Positions 50,200 through 60,846 of a stretch of 64,000 bases of DNA are shown here, piece after piece (the first letter of the stretch is position 1; each line of letters starts with the position of its first letter). The notes beneath the pieces were generated by a model. It was not told the DNA's origin, made no database searches, and worked only from the letters and a program-made list of their open reading frames with translations. The translations under genes and the position numbers were made by a program. This stretch comes from Tritrichomonas musculus (lineage: Eukaryota; Parabasalia; Tritrichomonadida; Tritrichomonadidae): positions 620,001-684,000 of the forward strand of contig JAPFFF010000024.1 of NCBI GenBank assembly GCA_039105265.1, given 5' to 3'.

Positions 50200-53166
50200 T
50201 TAAGGTAGATAATGAGCTCTTCCAGAAGGATCGAGTCTTAAGTATAATTTCTTTGCCAAATTTTCCAATTCCTTTTCGAAAAGGTCATCGTCCAGTCTAA
50301 ACGGAATCATTTCTTTTACCTTTTCTTTCAATTCATCTTTGTCCATTGAATGATCTCTTTTGAGCAGTAGCATGATGTTAGCGGAGACTACCATTGCTCT
50401 GCTTGCGCCTATGTGCATCAGTGCGTTATCAGTTTCGTTAGCGGGAAGGATCATCTTAACGAACGGCAGCTTAATGATTCGAGACGAATCCGTTGCTGGA
50501 TCGAGGTCAATTCTATAACTTTTTCCGTTAGAACTTTTTGAGGACACCAACAGTTTTCCACTTTTTTTAGATTTGAGGACTTTGATGCATTCTTCGATGA
50601 TTTTTTCATTGCCTTTACAAAGGCCGATGATTTCTCTCTTGGTGAGATATTCGTGATTATTGAAGAGTGAAATAATTGTCGCTGCAATTCCGTTACATTG
50701 AATTTCCTTAACGGTCCCTCTTCCATTAACGGCCATTTTAACTCTCGAAAAGTGGTGGTTCCATTCGAGCTGCTTTCCTGGATTCCGTGACAAGTAAAAC
50801 TGCGCAAAATTGGATAGTATTTCGGTCACTTCACTAGGCGTTTCAATAGGAGTTCGATGAAGGTCGTCAACACTCGTGATCCAGCTCGAGTGGCTCAGAA
50901 CGAGCGCTTTGAAGTACCGTGGCGAAATCTTCTGGCTCTTGCTCGCCTCCTTTTGAAAATCAGAAAGAACACGAGATGACGTGTGGAGGTCTTCAAAGAT
51001 TGTGTCAATTCGCTTCGTGTAGTCGGAACCGCAGATTTCTCTGAGCTTACTCGCAAAGAACTCGTCGGCCTGAATGACCGACGCTTTAAGCATGAGAACT
51101 CTCCTGGTCAGATAAAGGTGATAGTAAGCTTCGAAAACGTCCTTGCATGTCAAACACTTAAACAAACTAATCAAATCATTCAGAAAAGACAAATTATCAA
51201 CACAAACATTATTCACGTTACTCGAAGCATTCTCAACATTGTTGTTGATGTTTTGGTTTGATGTGTAGGTGGGAAGATGAAGGAATTGGTAGTTGACTTC
51301 ATCGGCGAGGAGTCGTGCAGCTTGGTCTGGACGTGCATTGAAACCTTTTTTGAAGGCGTACATGAGCATTTTTGACAAGGTTGTGCTGAGGTCATTGATG
51401 ACAATGACATTTATGTTGTTGAATGAGATGTCGCAGAGCTCATTCAGCATCTTCAAGTAGTCAATCGACTCACGAATTGGATTTGAGTCTCTAGGATTCA
51501 CGCCACTTTCCATTCGGTTTTTAAAGCAGTCAGCAACGACGGATTCAATATCGAACGATAGCTCTTTTGCCAACTTAATAATCTTGTCTGTTGACTTTGC
51601 ATAGTCAGCGCAGAGCTCGAGCGTTTGGATGTCTTTTTTCTTGACCAAAAGACGAAGTCCATTCTTGCAAATATCGTCAATTTTGGATGCGAACACGAGG
51701 CTCCTAAACTCGTCCTTAATGTGGCCAATTGAACGATCCAAGAGGAGGAACGATACACTTTTCAGACTCTGATCGAGCTCGTTCTCAATTTTCTGAATGT
51801 CATTGAAATACATTGTCAAATCTTTTGCAGTTGAGCTTCCATCATTGATGTCGCACTTTTCATACAATTGAGTAACAATCGGAGTGTACTCATCTGTGAT
51901 TGCCTTTGTGAGCTTTGGCATGAAGCACGACTCGTACAAGTTTCCCGTCTTTTGGACAAATTCAAAAGCAGAGCAAAAATCGGAATCTTTCTTGATTGAC
52001 TCAGTCATATCAATTAAGTTACTCATGCTTTTACTGCTGCCGCTGTTGGCAGTGCTGCCGTCTTCATTGTTGATGTTGAAGTAAAGAGTCGTTAGATCAT
52101 CTTCATCAGGCTCTTTCTCAGATTGCAACGATGATGAAAAAATGTTCTTTCGAATGACATTCTCTAAAAAGTAATGAATGATTAAGTCAGTGATTCGATC
52201 AAACAAAAGTTTCCCATCAAAATCAACAACAAAGCCAGAATCATCATCAGCAGCATCACCAGCATTGTTGTTATCGTTGCTTTGGAAAAAGTTGGAGGCA
52301 TAGTCAAAACCGTCAAAAGTATTTGAAAAAGCGCCAAAACCGTTATTATCATTGAAATTAAAACTGTTATTGTTATTATTATTATTCGGCCTAGAGCTAT
52401 CGTTTCTCACAAAAAATGCATTTGAATTGTTGATCGTCTTTTTGCCGATAAAAACGTCAAAAATTGTTTGCTGAAAAATGTCGGTAAAATCTAAAGTTAG
52501 ATGGAGTTTTGACACACAAAGAGGTGAAAATGCATTTGTAATTGAATTGACCTTTAATTTGAATTTTTTGTATATTTGACCTATTTCTGACACTGATTCA
52601 ATTTTTGTGAGATCGTTTTTGAGGAAAATGTCGATTGTGTATTGCTTTAGTTTATCGGTTATCATACAATAAGAATCATAAATTAGTTTTACATTTATAT
52701 TATGTATGTTTGAATTGCATGGAAGAAGAGATGATAATGATGATGAATTATTGGCGCGGGTGGCTAAAAGAGAACTAAGAGTATTAAGTGATCGGAGATC
52801 TATTGACGATATAAATAAATTCTTCGCATTTGGATCTTCGCTTTGTAAATTTAAAATATTGTTTATTCCATTGGTAAAAATATTCAATATTTCTTGAGGC
52901 GGCATATCATCTTTTTGAGGGAAAATATTAGTCGTAAGAATTCTCTTTTTAGAATTTACTGTTTGGTCATCACTATTCGATGAAAACATTGCTGGTATGC
53001 CAGAAATAGTAATATTTTTGCGTGATTTTGTCTTTTTGGAACTTAATCCTACAATAATTGATTCATCGTTTTGATTTGTATCAACTTCGTCTGGTGATGA
53101 AATCGGATATTCGATAAACTTTCGAGGAGGGATAGGCGGCGGCATAAAATTATTACATATTTGCAT
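50200..53166 (-). CDS. cullin-family scaffold protein
   Basis: A 988-residue cullin. The C-terminal half is diagnostic: KDVFEAYYHLYLTRRVLMLK followed by FASKLREICGSDYTKRIDTI (cullin homology, about 660-730), then FYLSRNPGKQLEWNHHFSRV (about 800), a winged-helix region (about 830-900) and the C-terminal NEDD8-acceptor-type domain (ANIMLLLKRDHSMDKDELKE, ending YLRLDPSGRAHYLP). The N-terminal 130 residues are an extra polar extension starting with a PPPIPPRK motif, and an Asn-rich insert lies near 260-305. Cullins scaffold RING E3 ubiquitin ligases. The subtype cannot be assigned. The start is the ATG at 53166. Confidence 0.88.
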   Translation of the reverse strand: MQICNNFMPPPIPPRKFIEYPISSPDEVDTNQNDESIIVGLSSKKTKSRKNITISGIPAMFSSNSDDQTVNSKKRILTTNIFPQKDDMPPQEILNIFTNGINNILNLQSEDPNAKNLFISSIDLRSLNTLSSLLATRANNSSSLSSLLPCNSNIHNINVKLIYDSYCMITDKLKQYTIDIFLKNDLTKIESVSEIGQIYKKFKLKVNSITNAFSPLCVSKLHLTLDFTDIFQQTIFDVFIGKKTINNSNAFFVRNDSSRPNNNNNNNSFNFNDNNGFGAFSNTFDGFDYASNFFQSNDNNNAGDAADDDSGFVVDFDGKLLFDRITDLIIHYFLENVIRKNIFSSSLQSEKEPDEDDLTTLYFNINNEDGSTANSGSSKSMSNLIDMTESIKKDSDFCSAFEFVQKTGNLYESCFMPKLTKAITDEYTPIVTQLYEKCDINDGSSTAKDLTMYFNDIQKIENELDQSLKSVSFLLLDRSIGHIKDEFRSLVFASKIDDICKNGLRLLVKKKDIQTLELCADYAKSTDKIIKLAKELSFDIESVVADCFKNRMESGVNPRDSNPIRESIDYLKMLNELCDISFNNINVIVINDLSTTLSKMLMYAFKKGFNARPDQAARLLADEVNYQFLHLPTYTSNQNINNNVENASSNVNNVCVDNLSFLNDLISLFKCLTCKDVFEAYYHLYLTRRVLMLKASVIQADEFFASKLREICGSDYTKRIDTIFEDLHTSSRVLSDFQKEASKSQKISPRYFKALVLSHSSWITSVDDLHRTPIETPSEVTEILSNFAQFYLSRNPGKQLEWNHHFSRVKMAVNGRGTVKEIQCNGIAATIISLFNNHEYLTKREIIGLCKGNEKIIEECIKVLKSKKSGKLLVSSKSSNGKSYRIDLDPATDSSRIIKLPFVKMILPANETDNALMHIGASRAMVVSANIMLLLKRDHSMDKDELKEKVKEMIPFRLDDDLFEKELENLAKKLYLRLDPSGRAHYLP

Positions 53167-53595
53167 TAATACCCATATATACTAATATTAAATTTCAGAA
53201 CTACTTGAACAAATATAAACTCATTTTTTTCAGAGTAAAATCAAAATTTTTCAACCGTTTATAATTTTATAAAAGATTCTAAAAATTTAATGAATTAAAT
53301 CAAAATAACCTAAAACATCATTTATAAATAGTATTTCTCCCAAAAATTAGAGAAAAAAAAGCAAAAAATATAATAAATATTTTTTTCATATTACTAAAAA
53401 GAAAAAAAAAATGAATAAGATCAAAAAATACTAAATATATGTAACATTTTTAATAGTATCCCAAAAGTAATAAAATAATTCATGACAAAATTTGGATTGA
53501 AATTAAAATTATATCATAAAATCAGCACAATAATAAATAAAAATAATCATACAACAATAAATAATAAATGAAAATTCATCAATAAATAACAGAAA
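53167..53595. other. AT-rich intergenic DNA
   Basis: No gene. The last 15 nt before the tRNA (AATAAATAACAGAAA) match the flank of the first tRNA-Asp copy and may be part of its promoter. Confidence 0.55.
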
Positions 53596-53667
53596 GGGAC
53601 AATAGTCTAAAGGTTAGGATGCAAGACTGTCACTCTTGAGGTTCGGGTTCAATTCCCGGTTGGCCCG
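53596..53667 (+). tRNA. tRNA-Asp (GTC), copy 2
   Basis: A 72-nt tRNA identical to the copy at 44740-44811 except for one D-loop base (CTAAAGG for CTAACGG). It has the same anticodon GTC, the same A-G mismatch in the acceptor stem, and a run of T directly downstream as terminator. Confidence 0.93.
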
Positions 53668-54240
53668 TTTTTTGCTTTTTTTTATGAAACAAAAAAAAAA
53701 AAAAAAAAAAAAAAAATTGAAAAGCATCTACTTTTTTCCCCCCATAGTGATTACTAATTATTTAAGTTAATCTAAAAATTGAGTAAGGAGAATAACATGT
53801 AAACACTTCTGAAAAAAGTTTGAAAAAGAAGGAATAGACTTGTTATTCTCTGATTCTCGATAATTATATATTTTAATTGCTAATAAAATTGATACCTTAG
53901 GAATTTGATATAAATAATTGCATTTCCTTAAAATTAGACTTGTTATTCTCCGATTCTCGAGATCGATAATTGATTGACTTTTTGATATCGATACATAAAT
54001 ATGCATGGATTCTCGAGATCGATTTCTGAAATCGAGAATTTTTTTCTCAACTTTTGATATCAGAATCTTCAATTAAACTTTTTGATAAATAGTTGATCGT
54101 AATTTAATCAGGTTTTGCTAATGCAAAATTTTGAGTAGATAAGACATTTTTAGATGATATATTTTACTTACCGAATAAACAAAATTGGTATTTACAATTT
54201 GGCTATTAAAAAAATACAACACATATTTTTGAAAAAAATT
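53668..54240. other. intergenic DNA with short repeats
   Basis: It starts with a poly-A run of about 26 nt (53691-53716). A motif GACTTGTTATTCTCYGATTCTCGA occurs twice in part (about 53837 and 53937), and CGAGATCGAT-type palindromes recur near 53957-54036. No gene is supported; the 101-codon minus-strand frame here is repetitive and unlikely. Confidence 0.5.
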
Positions 54241-54312
54241 TGGGTAAGCCGTGAATCGAACACGGGTCTATTGAGCCACAATCAATAATGCTAACCATTA
54301 CACTACTTACCC
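54241..54312 (-). tRNA. tRNA-His (GTG)
   Basis: A 72-nt cloverleaf on the minus strand. The acceptor GGGTAAG pairs perfectly with CTTACCC, with discriminator A. The anticodon stem ATTGA/TCAAT closes the loop TTGTGGC with anticodon GTG. The T arm is CCGTG-TTCGATT-CACGG. A T run follows for termination. Confidence 0.93.
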
Positions 54313-54566
54313 TCATTTTATTTCAAAAAATGAGTTATATATAAATTAATAAACCAAGAATATATTTTATTCAATTTTATTGCAAAATAATATTTATTAA
54401 ATATTAGAACAAGCTTTTAATTTTAATCATTTTTTGAACAAATAAAAAATTATATAACATTGAATGATTAAAATTTTTTTTCACAAATTTTGTTAGAAAT
54501 CATAGAAAGTATTTTTTAAGAGTTTAGCGGTGTTTTTTATTTTTTATATCTTTCGTAATTTTACAA

Positions 54567-57500
54567 ATGGAAGCACAAGAATATTTGGAAAAAATGAAAA
54601 TAATTCATGATGAACTTCTCACTTATATAGAAAACGAAGAAAACACCGAAGAAAATTTTCAAAACTTTATCAAATTAGTAAATGATTTCAAAATTCAGGA
54701 AAATTGGCATGAAATCAAAACCCTTCTCTTTGTATTTTCCATAATATTAGATAATCACCGCAGATCACCAAGTTTCTTCACCAAATTTTCGCAAATATTT
54801 CATTTTTTCAAAAATGTTATTCAACGAAATTTTTCAAATTTGGAAATTTTTGATTTATTTAAAAACAACAAAAGAGCAATTCTACTTCTTAGTGAAGAAC
54901 AAATAATCACAATTGACCAAACCATTACTAACATTATGTTAAACTCAAAATACAGTTTGGCCAAATATCCTCTGTATTTTTTCCCAGAAATGAAACCATT
55001 TTTATCAGAAGAATTAATTCAAGAATATTCGAAACAAATACCAGAAAACTTTGAAGAAAAGCGAAAATTAGGTGAAAATGATAATCCAATATGTGAAGTG
55101 ATTCGAAAAGGCTTAATGGATGACTTCACTTCATTTGTTACAGAAAATCAAATTTCACTTTCATCGAAAGTTGAACCATCTCTCTTTGAAACCAATTCAT
55201 ATTTGCTTAAAAACCAACCCTCTTTGATTGAGTATGCGGCCTTTTTCGGCAAAACTCCGATTGTCAATTATTTGCACACAAATTGCATTGACTTGGAGCC
55301 CTCAATTTGGCTGTTTGCGGTTCATGGTCAAAACTTGAATTTAATTCACCTTCTTCAAGATAATAATATTAGTCAAATTAATGACTCTTACGAACTCATA
55401 CTTAAAGAGTCACTTAAATGTCATCATAATGAAATAACGAATTATATTTTGAGTACTTTACCGCCAACCGAAACCGAAATTTCTTTGAAAATATTTTGGC
55501 AAAGCTTTGAATTCTATAATTTCACTTATATGGAAGATACAAATGTTAATCCCTCAACTTTTTATCATTTGTGCGTTTACGGTTATTATCCTCTTGTTGA
55601 AGCTCTTTTGAAAGATCCAAGTGTTGATGTGAATATGATTGTTATTTTTAACTTTTTTTATTTTTCTTATCTAGTTTTTAAAATCAATTATTTTTTTTCA
55701 AATGAAATTTCAAATCAAAAATGATTCTAATGGCGTTTTTTAATTCAATTATTTGAATCAAATTTTTACTTTTTTTTTTGAATGAAATTTCAAATAAAAA
55801 ATTTTTTTGAATGAAATTTTTAATTCATTTTTGTTATAAAACTCCATTAAGTGCATCTATTGAAATTGGAAATAAAGAAATTGTTAAGCTTTTGGCTACA
55901 TGGAAAAAGACTGATGTTAATCTTTTCTGCATTTTAATTGACATTTTAAAATACAGTTTTATATCTCTTATTTTTTAATAAAATTTTAATTCAATTTTTT
56001 GAATACAATTTCATATCACTTTTTTAAATTGTGTTCTTACTCAAATATTTAAATGAAATTAAGACAAGTTATATTTTAACGATATTCCTAAATAATTTGA
56101 TTTTAATCAAATTTCATATCACTATTTTAAATAATATTTTAATTGATTTCAATTTAATAAAATTTGATTTACATAGTTTTAATATAATTTCAAATGATTT
56201 TTTTTAATGAAATTTTAAGACATTTATTTTTCATAAAACACCATTGATCGTTGCAATTGATAGCAAAAATTTGGAAATAATTGAACTTTTATTGTCATGC
56301 AAAAAGACTAACGTGAATTTACAATTCATTCCAAATTAAAACATTAAATAAAATTTTAATTAAGAAATTTAAATTCAGTTTACAATCAATTTTTTTTTGA
56401 ATTCAGTTTCAAGTCAAAAATTTCAATTACGTTACAAAAATTGAATAATTTAATAGCATTTCTTATAAATTATTAAATATAATTTTAAAACTAAAAGATT
56501 TAATGTAATTTTATGATAAAGCTTTTTAATAACATCTCAAATCAAAAATTTCAATTTCATTTTAAAGTTAATCTTTTCAATGAAATTCACTATGCTTTTA
56601 TTTATAGAATTACAAATTTTATATTTATAAAACTCCATTATATTATGCTGTTGAAAATGGGGAAAAAGAAATTGTAGAGCTTTTATTGTCATCAGAAAAA
56701 ATTGATATAAATCTTGCCAGCATTCACAACACTCTTTTTTAAATAGAGTTTTGAGTCATCTTTTCAAAAAGAATTTAAAATAATTTATTTTTTCATTCCA
56801 TTTATAACAGTTTATTTTAATTACATTACAAAACTGAATAATTCAATAGCATTTCTAATCAATCATTTTAATTTAGTTTTAGCAATATACTTTTATGTAG
56901 TTTTTAATGCTTTCTTTTTGATAAAATTCAAATATTTTTATTTCAAACAAGATTTTATATCTTATTTTAATGAAATTTGAAATTTAGAATTTTAATGATA
57001 AAACACCATTATATACTGCTGTTGAAAGAGGAAATATTGGAATCATTAAACTTTTATTATCTCATGAAAAAATCAATGTAAATACGATTTGCATTTTAAT
57101 TATAAGTATTAAATACAATTTTAACTTCTTAGTTTTTAATTCTAACACTGGACCGATATTCCAAGGAATTTTAAAGTATATATATTTTAATGAAATTACA
57201 ATTCTTTTTTTATGAATGAAATTTGAATGTCTTTTTTAATTAATAAAATTACAAATACCAAAATTCAATGAAATTTGAAGATGTTATTTCAAATGAAATT
57301 CTCATTGATAACATTTAATGAAATTTATGTTCATTTTTTAATAAATCTGCATTACATGTTGCAGTACAGAATGATGATGTTGAAGTTGTTAATCTTCTTT
57401 TAGCTATGAAACATATTGATGTAAATGCAATATGCATTTTCATTAATTCTTTTTTTATAAAATTTCGAAATCAAGTATTGTTAATTCTGTTCCAAATAAT

Positions 57501-58661
57501 TTTTTTGAATTCTGTTCATATTCATTTTTTAAAATTACGTTTCATATTAAATATTTTAATTACATTACAAATTCTTAATTCTCATCAAATTTCAATTAAG
57601 ATTTTTTAATCAAATTTATCTTAAATATTTGAATCTAATTCAAAAAGTAGTCATTTTAATAGCATTTCTTTACTTGTTATTTTCAATAAAATTTCAATTT
57701 AACAATATTGATTATGTTTTAAGTTAAATTGCTTTAATAAAATTCTAAAATAAATATTTAAATGAAATTACTTGATGACTTTTTGAATGAAATTATTTTT
57801 TGAGTTTAATAAGACTGCATTAATTATTGCCATAGAAAGAGATAATCTTGAAATAATGGAAGCTTTAATGACAGATGAAAAAATTGATGTTAATATCAAA
57901 GGAATTTTAATTTGTTTTGTTTTCATAAAATTTGAATTAATATTTTTGAATCACATTACAAATCAAACAATTCAATTACATTCAAAAAGTTTTTTTATTT
58001 CATAACATTTTATTTATATATTTCAATTCCATTTTCAATCATTTATTTTAACTATATTTCAAATCAAAGTATTCAATGAAGTTTTACAACTTCAATATTT
58101 TAATTATATTCAAAATAATTGTTTTTTTTTAAATGAAATTTCAAATATTTTTTTTTTATTAATGAAATTATATTATTTATTAGATAAAACACCTCTTTAT
58201 TTGGCTGTTGAAAAGGGAAATTTGGAAATGGTTAAACTTTTATTATCGAATAAAAAAATAAAAGTTAATCTTACATGCATTTTAATAACATTTTGTTTTA
58301 TAAAATTAAATGCATTCAATTTTTCATAAAATTCAAACCATAAAAAAATTTTGAATAATATTTCCATTCAAAATATTGAATGACATTTCAAAACAACCAT
58401 TTCAATGAAATTTATCATTTTAACATATCAATGATGTTTTAAACAAGCTGTTTTTTAAATAGAGTTTATAAGTTTTCTTTTTAATTACATTTCTTAATTT
58501 TTTTTTTGAATTTCATTCAAAAAAATATTTTTTCATGAAATTTTGACATTGATTTAAATAAAACTGTATTGCATCTGGCTGTTACTCTTAATGAAATTGA
58601 AATTATCCAAGCTTTGTTAAATCGTAAAGGTATCGATACTGATGCAATTGATGAAATTTAA
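54567..58661 (+). CDS. ankyrin-repeat protein split into one block per repeat
   Basis: The first block, 54567-55634, encodes about 356 residues of a trichomonad-type ankyrin protein (DUF3447-like N-terminus, PLYFFPEMKPFL, PSLIEYAAFFGKTPIV). Eight single ankyrin repeats follow, each with intact coding: 55838-55921, 56235-56318, 56629-56712, 57000-57083, 57343-57426, 57811-57894, 58186-58269 and 58560-58661 with the stop. Blocks 2-8 are each exactly 84 nt from KT(P/A)L or KSAL to the last Asn. The spacers (203-384 nt) are AT-rich, full of stops, and change the frame. They look like introns, yet no consistent GT-AG ends are seen. Read straight on, the protein stops at 55724 after 385 residues. 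The exact exon edges are unknown. Confidence 0.65.
55635..58559 (+). repeat. eight intron-like spacers alternating with ankyrin blocks
   Basis: The spacers share edges. After the Asn codon come six variable bases and then usually TGCATTTTAATT; the ATT at positions 10-12 is constant in all eight. Before each Lys codon stand the bases AT, and most spacers have AATGAAATT 10-25 bases further upstream. Interiors are made of varied AATGAAATTTCAAAT-like words. Lengths in order are 203, 313, 310, 287, 259, 384, 291 and 290. Confidence 0.7.
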
Positions 58662-59010
58662 AATCTCTTTTTTTCGAATGAAGTTTACTTTTTTTTAACT
58701 TATGATTTTTTTATGAATTCATGAAGAAAACCTATCGATTTGACGAAGAATCCAAGCATTCTTGAGTTATTTGATGAATGAGAAAATGATTAATAATAAA
58801 CAAAATAATTTTTCTTATAATTTTAACTTTTTTTTTGTATTACTTTTTTCTAATCATCTAAAATAACTTTTTTTCACTTCGATATACATATACAATTAAA
58901 GCATTTGTTATTATTCAAAAATTGAATACAGTTTCTCAATTAAAATTTTTAAAATATATCAATGATAAAAGAATTATTTTTGCAATAAATAATTCTAATA
59001 AATATGTAAA

Positions 59011-60216
59011 TCAAAGAATATTTACATTATATTCTTCCGTATCCCGTTCAACTGGTATAAAGACCAAGCCAAATATAATTGCAAAAACACAATCAACTGC
59101 ACCGAAAATAGATGAGCCAAACTGTCCTGATTTTTTATTGAGTGTATCCCAAAGTTTATCTAGAATTGGAGGAATGAATAAATTTGAACAAACTCCAATT
59201 GCTGTACTTTCAATTCTGCATCCTTCAGGCACTAAAATGCTAAATAGATACCATGGAATTGGCCCCATTCCTAATCCGTAAAATAGGAAATAAACAAATA
59301 CACTTAATGCACCAACCCAATTTGGTGATTTTACTTTAAGTTGAATTGCATACATCAGTAAACTAACACAAAGGCCTAATGCTGAAGTGGCAAACATATA
59401 TTTTGGACCAATTGGATCTGTAATGAATGCTGAAATCAGTCCAGCTAAGGCACCAACAAAATCAAATAAGCATGATTGAGTTGGCCCACTAAGACTAAGT
59501 CCTACACCTTCCAACATTTCTGATAATGAGTTTAACAGGACTCCAATGGCTGAGAGCAATTGAATAGCCATTGATACAATTGATATTATTAATAATTTTA
59601 AATTGTCTTTTCTATAAATATATTCCCTTGTAACTGATTTTGGTTTTACATGATATTCCGGAACCAACCATATTAACCCTCCAAAAATTACAGATTCTAC
59701 AAAAAAGATTATTGCTGCTGATTTCCAATCTAGAAAAGTAAATATCAGATTTTCTATGAACAATCCAATGAACATTGAGAATTGTGTCAATGAACCATAA
59801 AAACATTTCATATTATCTTTTGCGAAGTGCATTATATATGAAAAATGGGCAACTTGTAAGCCACTGCAATATATGCCTTGAAGGGCTTTAATAATATACA
59901 TAATAAACATTTTATCTTCATCAACTGCCATATAAAGCAACCATGTAATTGCACTGCAGAAAAATATGATCGATATGATTGTTCTCATTTTTCGAACTCT
60001 GTAATAAATAAATATGAAAACGATTGAGAAAACAATTCCAAAGTAAGAAGCAATCTTATCTAAAAAATAGTTTTCTTTTTCTGTTAATTCAGTTTTTGTT
60101 TTCCATCCTCCTTTCATCCCGTTGATCATTTTGTTCATTGAGTCTGAGAAGATATTGTATTGAAATGGAAGGGAACATAAAAGTAATATGTATACTGATT
60201 CTTTATCAAATCCCAT
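59011..60216 (-). CDS. multi-pass membrane transporter, MFS-type
   Basis: A 401-residue protein with about ten to twelve hydrophobic segments, for example YFGIVFSIVFIFIYY, TIISIIFFCSAITWLLYMA, FVGALAGLISAFITD and LSVFVYFLFYGLGMGPIPWY. The last, with GLGMGPIPWYLFSILVPE, is typical of sugar-transporter-like MFS proteins, where it lies in helix 10. A charged stretch near residue 170-190 separates two halves. The substrate is unknown. The start ATG at 60216 gives a length somewhat below the usual 450-500 residues. It is convergent with the ankyrin gene that ends at 58661. Confidence 0.75.
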   Translation of the reverse strand: MGFDKESVYILLLCSLPFQYNIFSDSMNKMINGMKGGWKTKTELTEKENYFLDKIASYFGIVFSIVFIFIYYRVRKMRTIISIIFFCSAITWLLYMAVDEDKMFIMYIIKALQGIYCSGLQVAHFSYIMHFAKDNMKCFYGSLTQFSMFIGLFIENLIFTFLDWKSAAIIFFVESVIFGGLIWLVPEYHVKPKSVTREYIYRKDNLKLLIISIVSMAIQLLSAIGVLLNSLSEMLEGVGLSLSGPTQSCLFDFVGALAGLISAFITDPIGPKYMFATSALGLCVSLLMYAIQLKVKSPNWVGALSVFVYFLFYGLGMGPIPWYLFSILVPEGCRIESTAIGVCSNLFIPPILDKLWDTLNKKSGQFGSSIFGAVDCVFAIIFGLVFIPVERDTEEYNVNIL

Positions 60217-60846
60217 CAGTTAATATTTTATTTTTAAAATAACGATAAAATTTTAAATTCACATCCAATTATGTTTTTCTATGTTTTCAATTATTTCAAA
60301 TTTTGAAATAAAAATTTTTGATGTTCCTTTCAATTTAACTGATTAATGTTAATTTAACTTTTTGAAACATTCACAATTTCAAAATTTTTATTTCATAAAA
60401 AAAGTGGAAGACCATACAGACTGTCATATTAAAATATTTCCATTATATTATATATGAATATATATTCATATATATGTAAAATAATAATAAAAAATTCAAA
60501 TTTTAAAATTCAAATAATTATTATGATCTTGTTAGAATATATCAACCTCATATATTGAAATATCTATTTATGAAAAAATAATGTTTGTTAATCTACTTAA
60601 ATTTTTTAGAAAAAATATAAAAAAAAAAAAAAAAAAAATCTATCATTTTAAATATTATTTTTTTTTCCTAACATAATCATAGAAATTATATTAATTTGGT
60701 ACTTTTATATGCTTAAAAAAAGATGAAACAGAAAAAAAATTTTTATTTAATATTTTTTTTTAAATTTGGAGAGAAATCAACAATTAATCATGAAAAGATA
60801 CAACATATTATATTAAATCAAAATATGAGAAAAACAAGAATACTTT
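60217..60846. other. AT-rich intergenic DNA
   Basis: No gene. It contains a short inverted repeat (AATTTTGAAATAAAAATTTT near 60298 against a similar inverted copy near 60379), an alternating TATATGAATATATATTCATA palindrome near 60450 and a poly-A run near 60616-60636. Confidence 0.55.

Noticed and set aside
53767-54072. 101-codon minus-strand frame
   Set aside because: It is built from the repeated GATTCTCGA-type words and has no recognisable protein features.
55635-58559. Ordinary GT-AG introns between the ankyrin blocks
   Set aside because: Several spacers have no AG within 30-40 bases of the right edge, and the GT inside the Val codon is missing in one block (ATA), so no uniform GT-AG rule fits.
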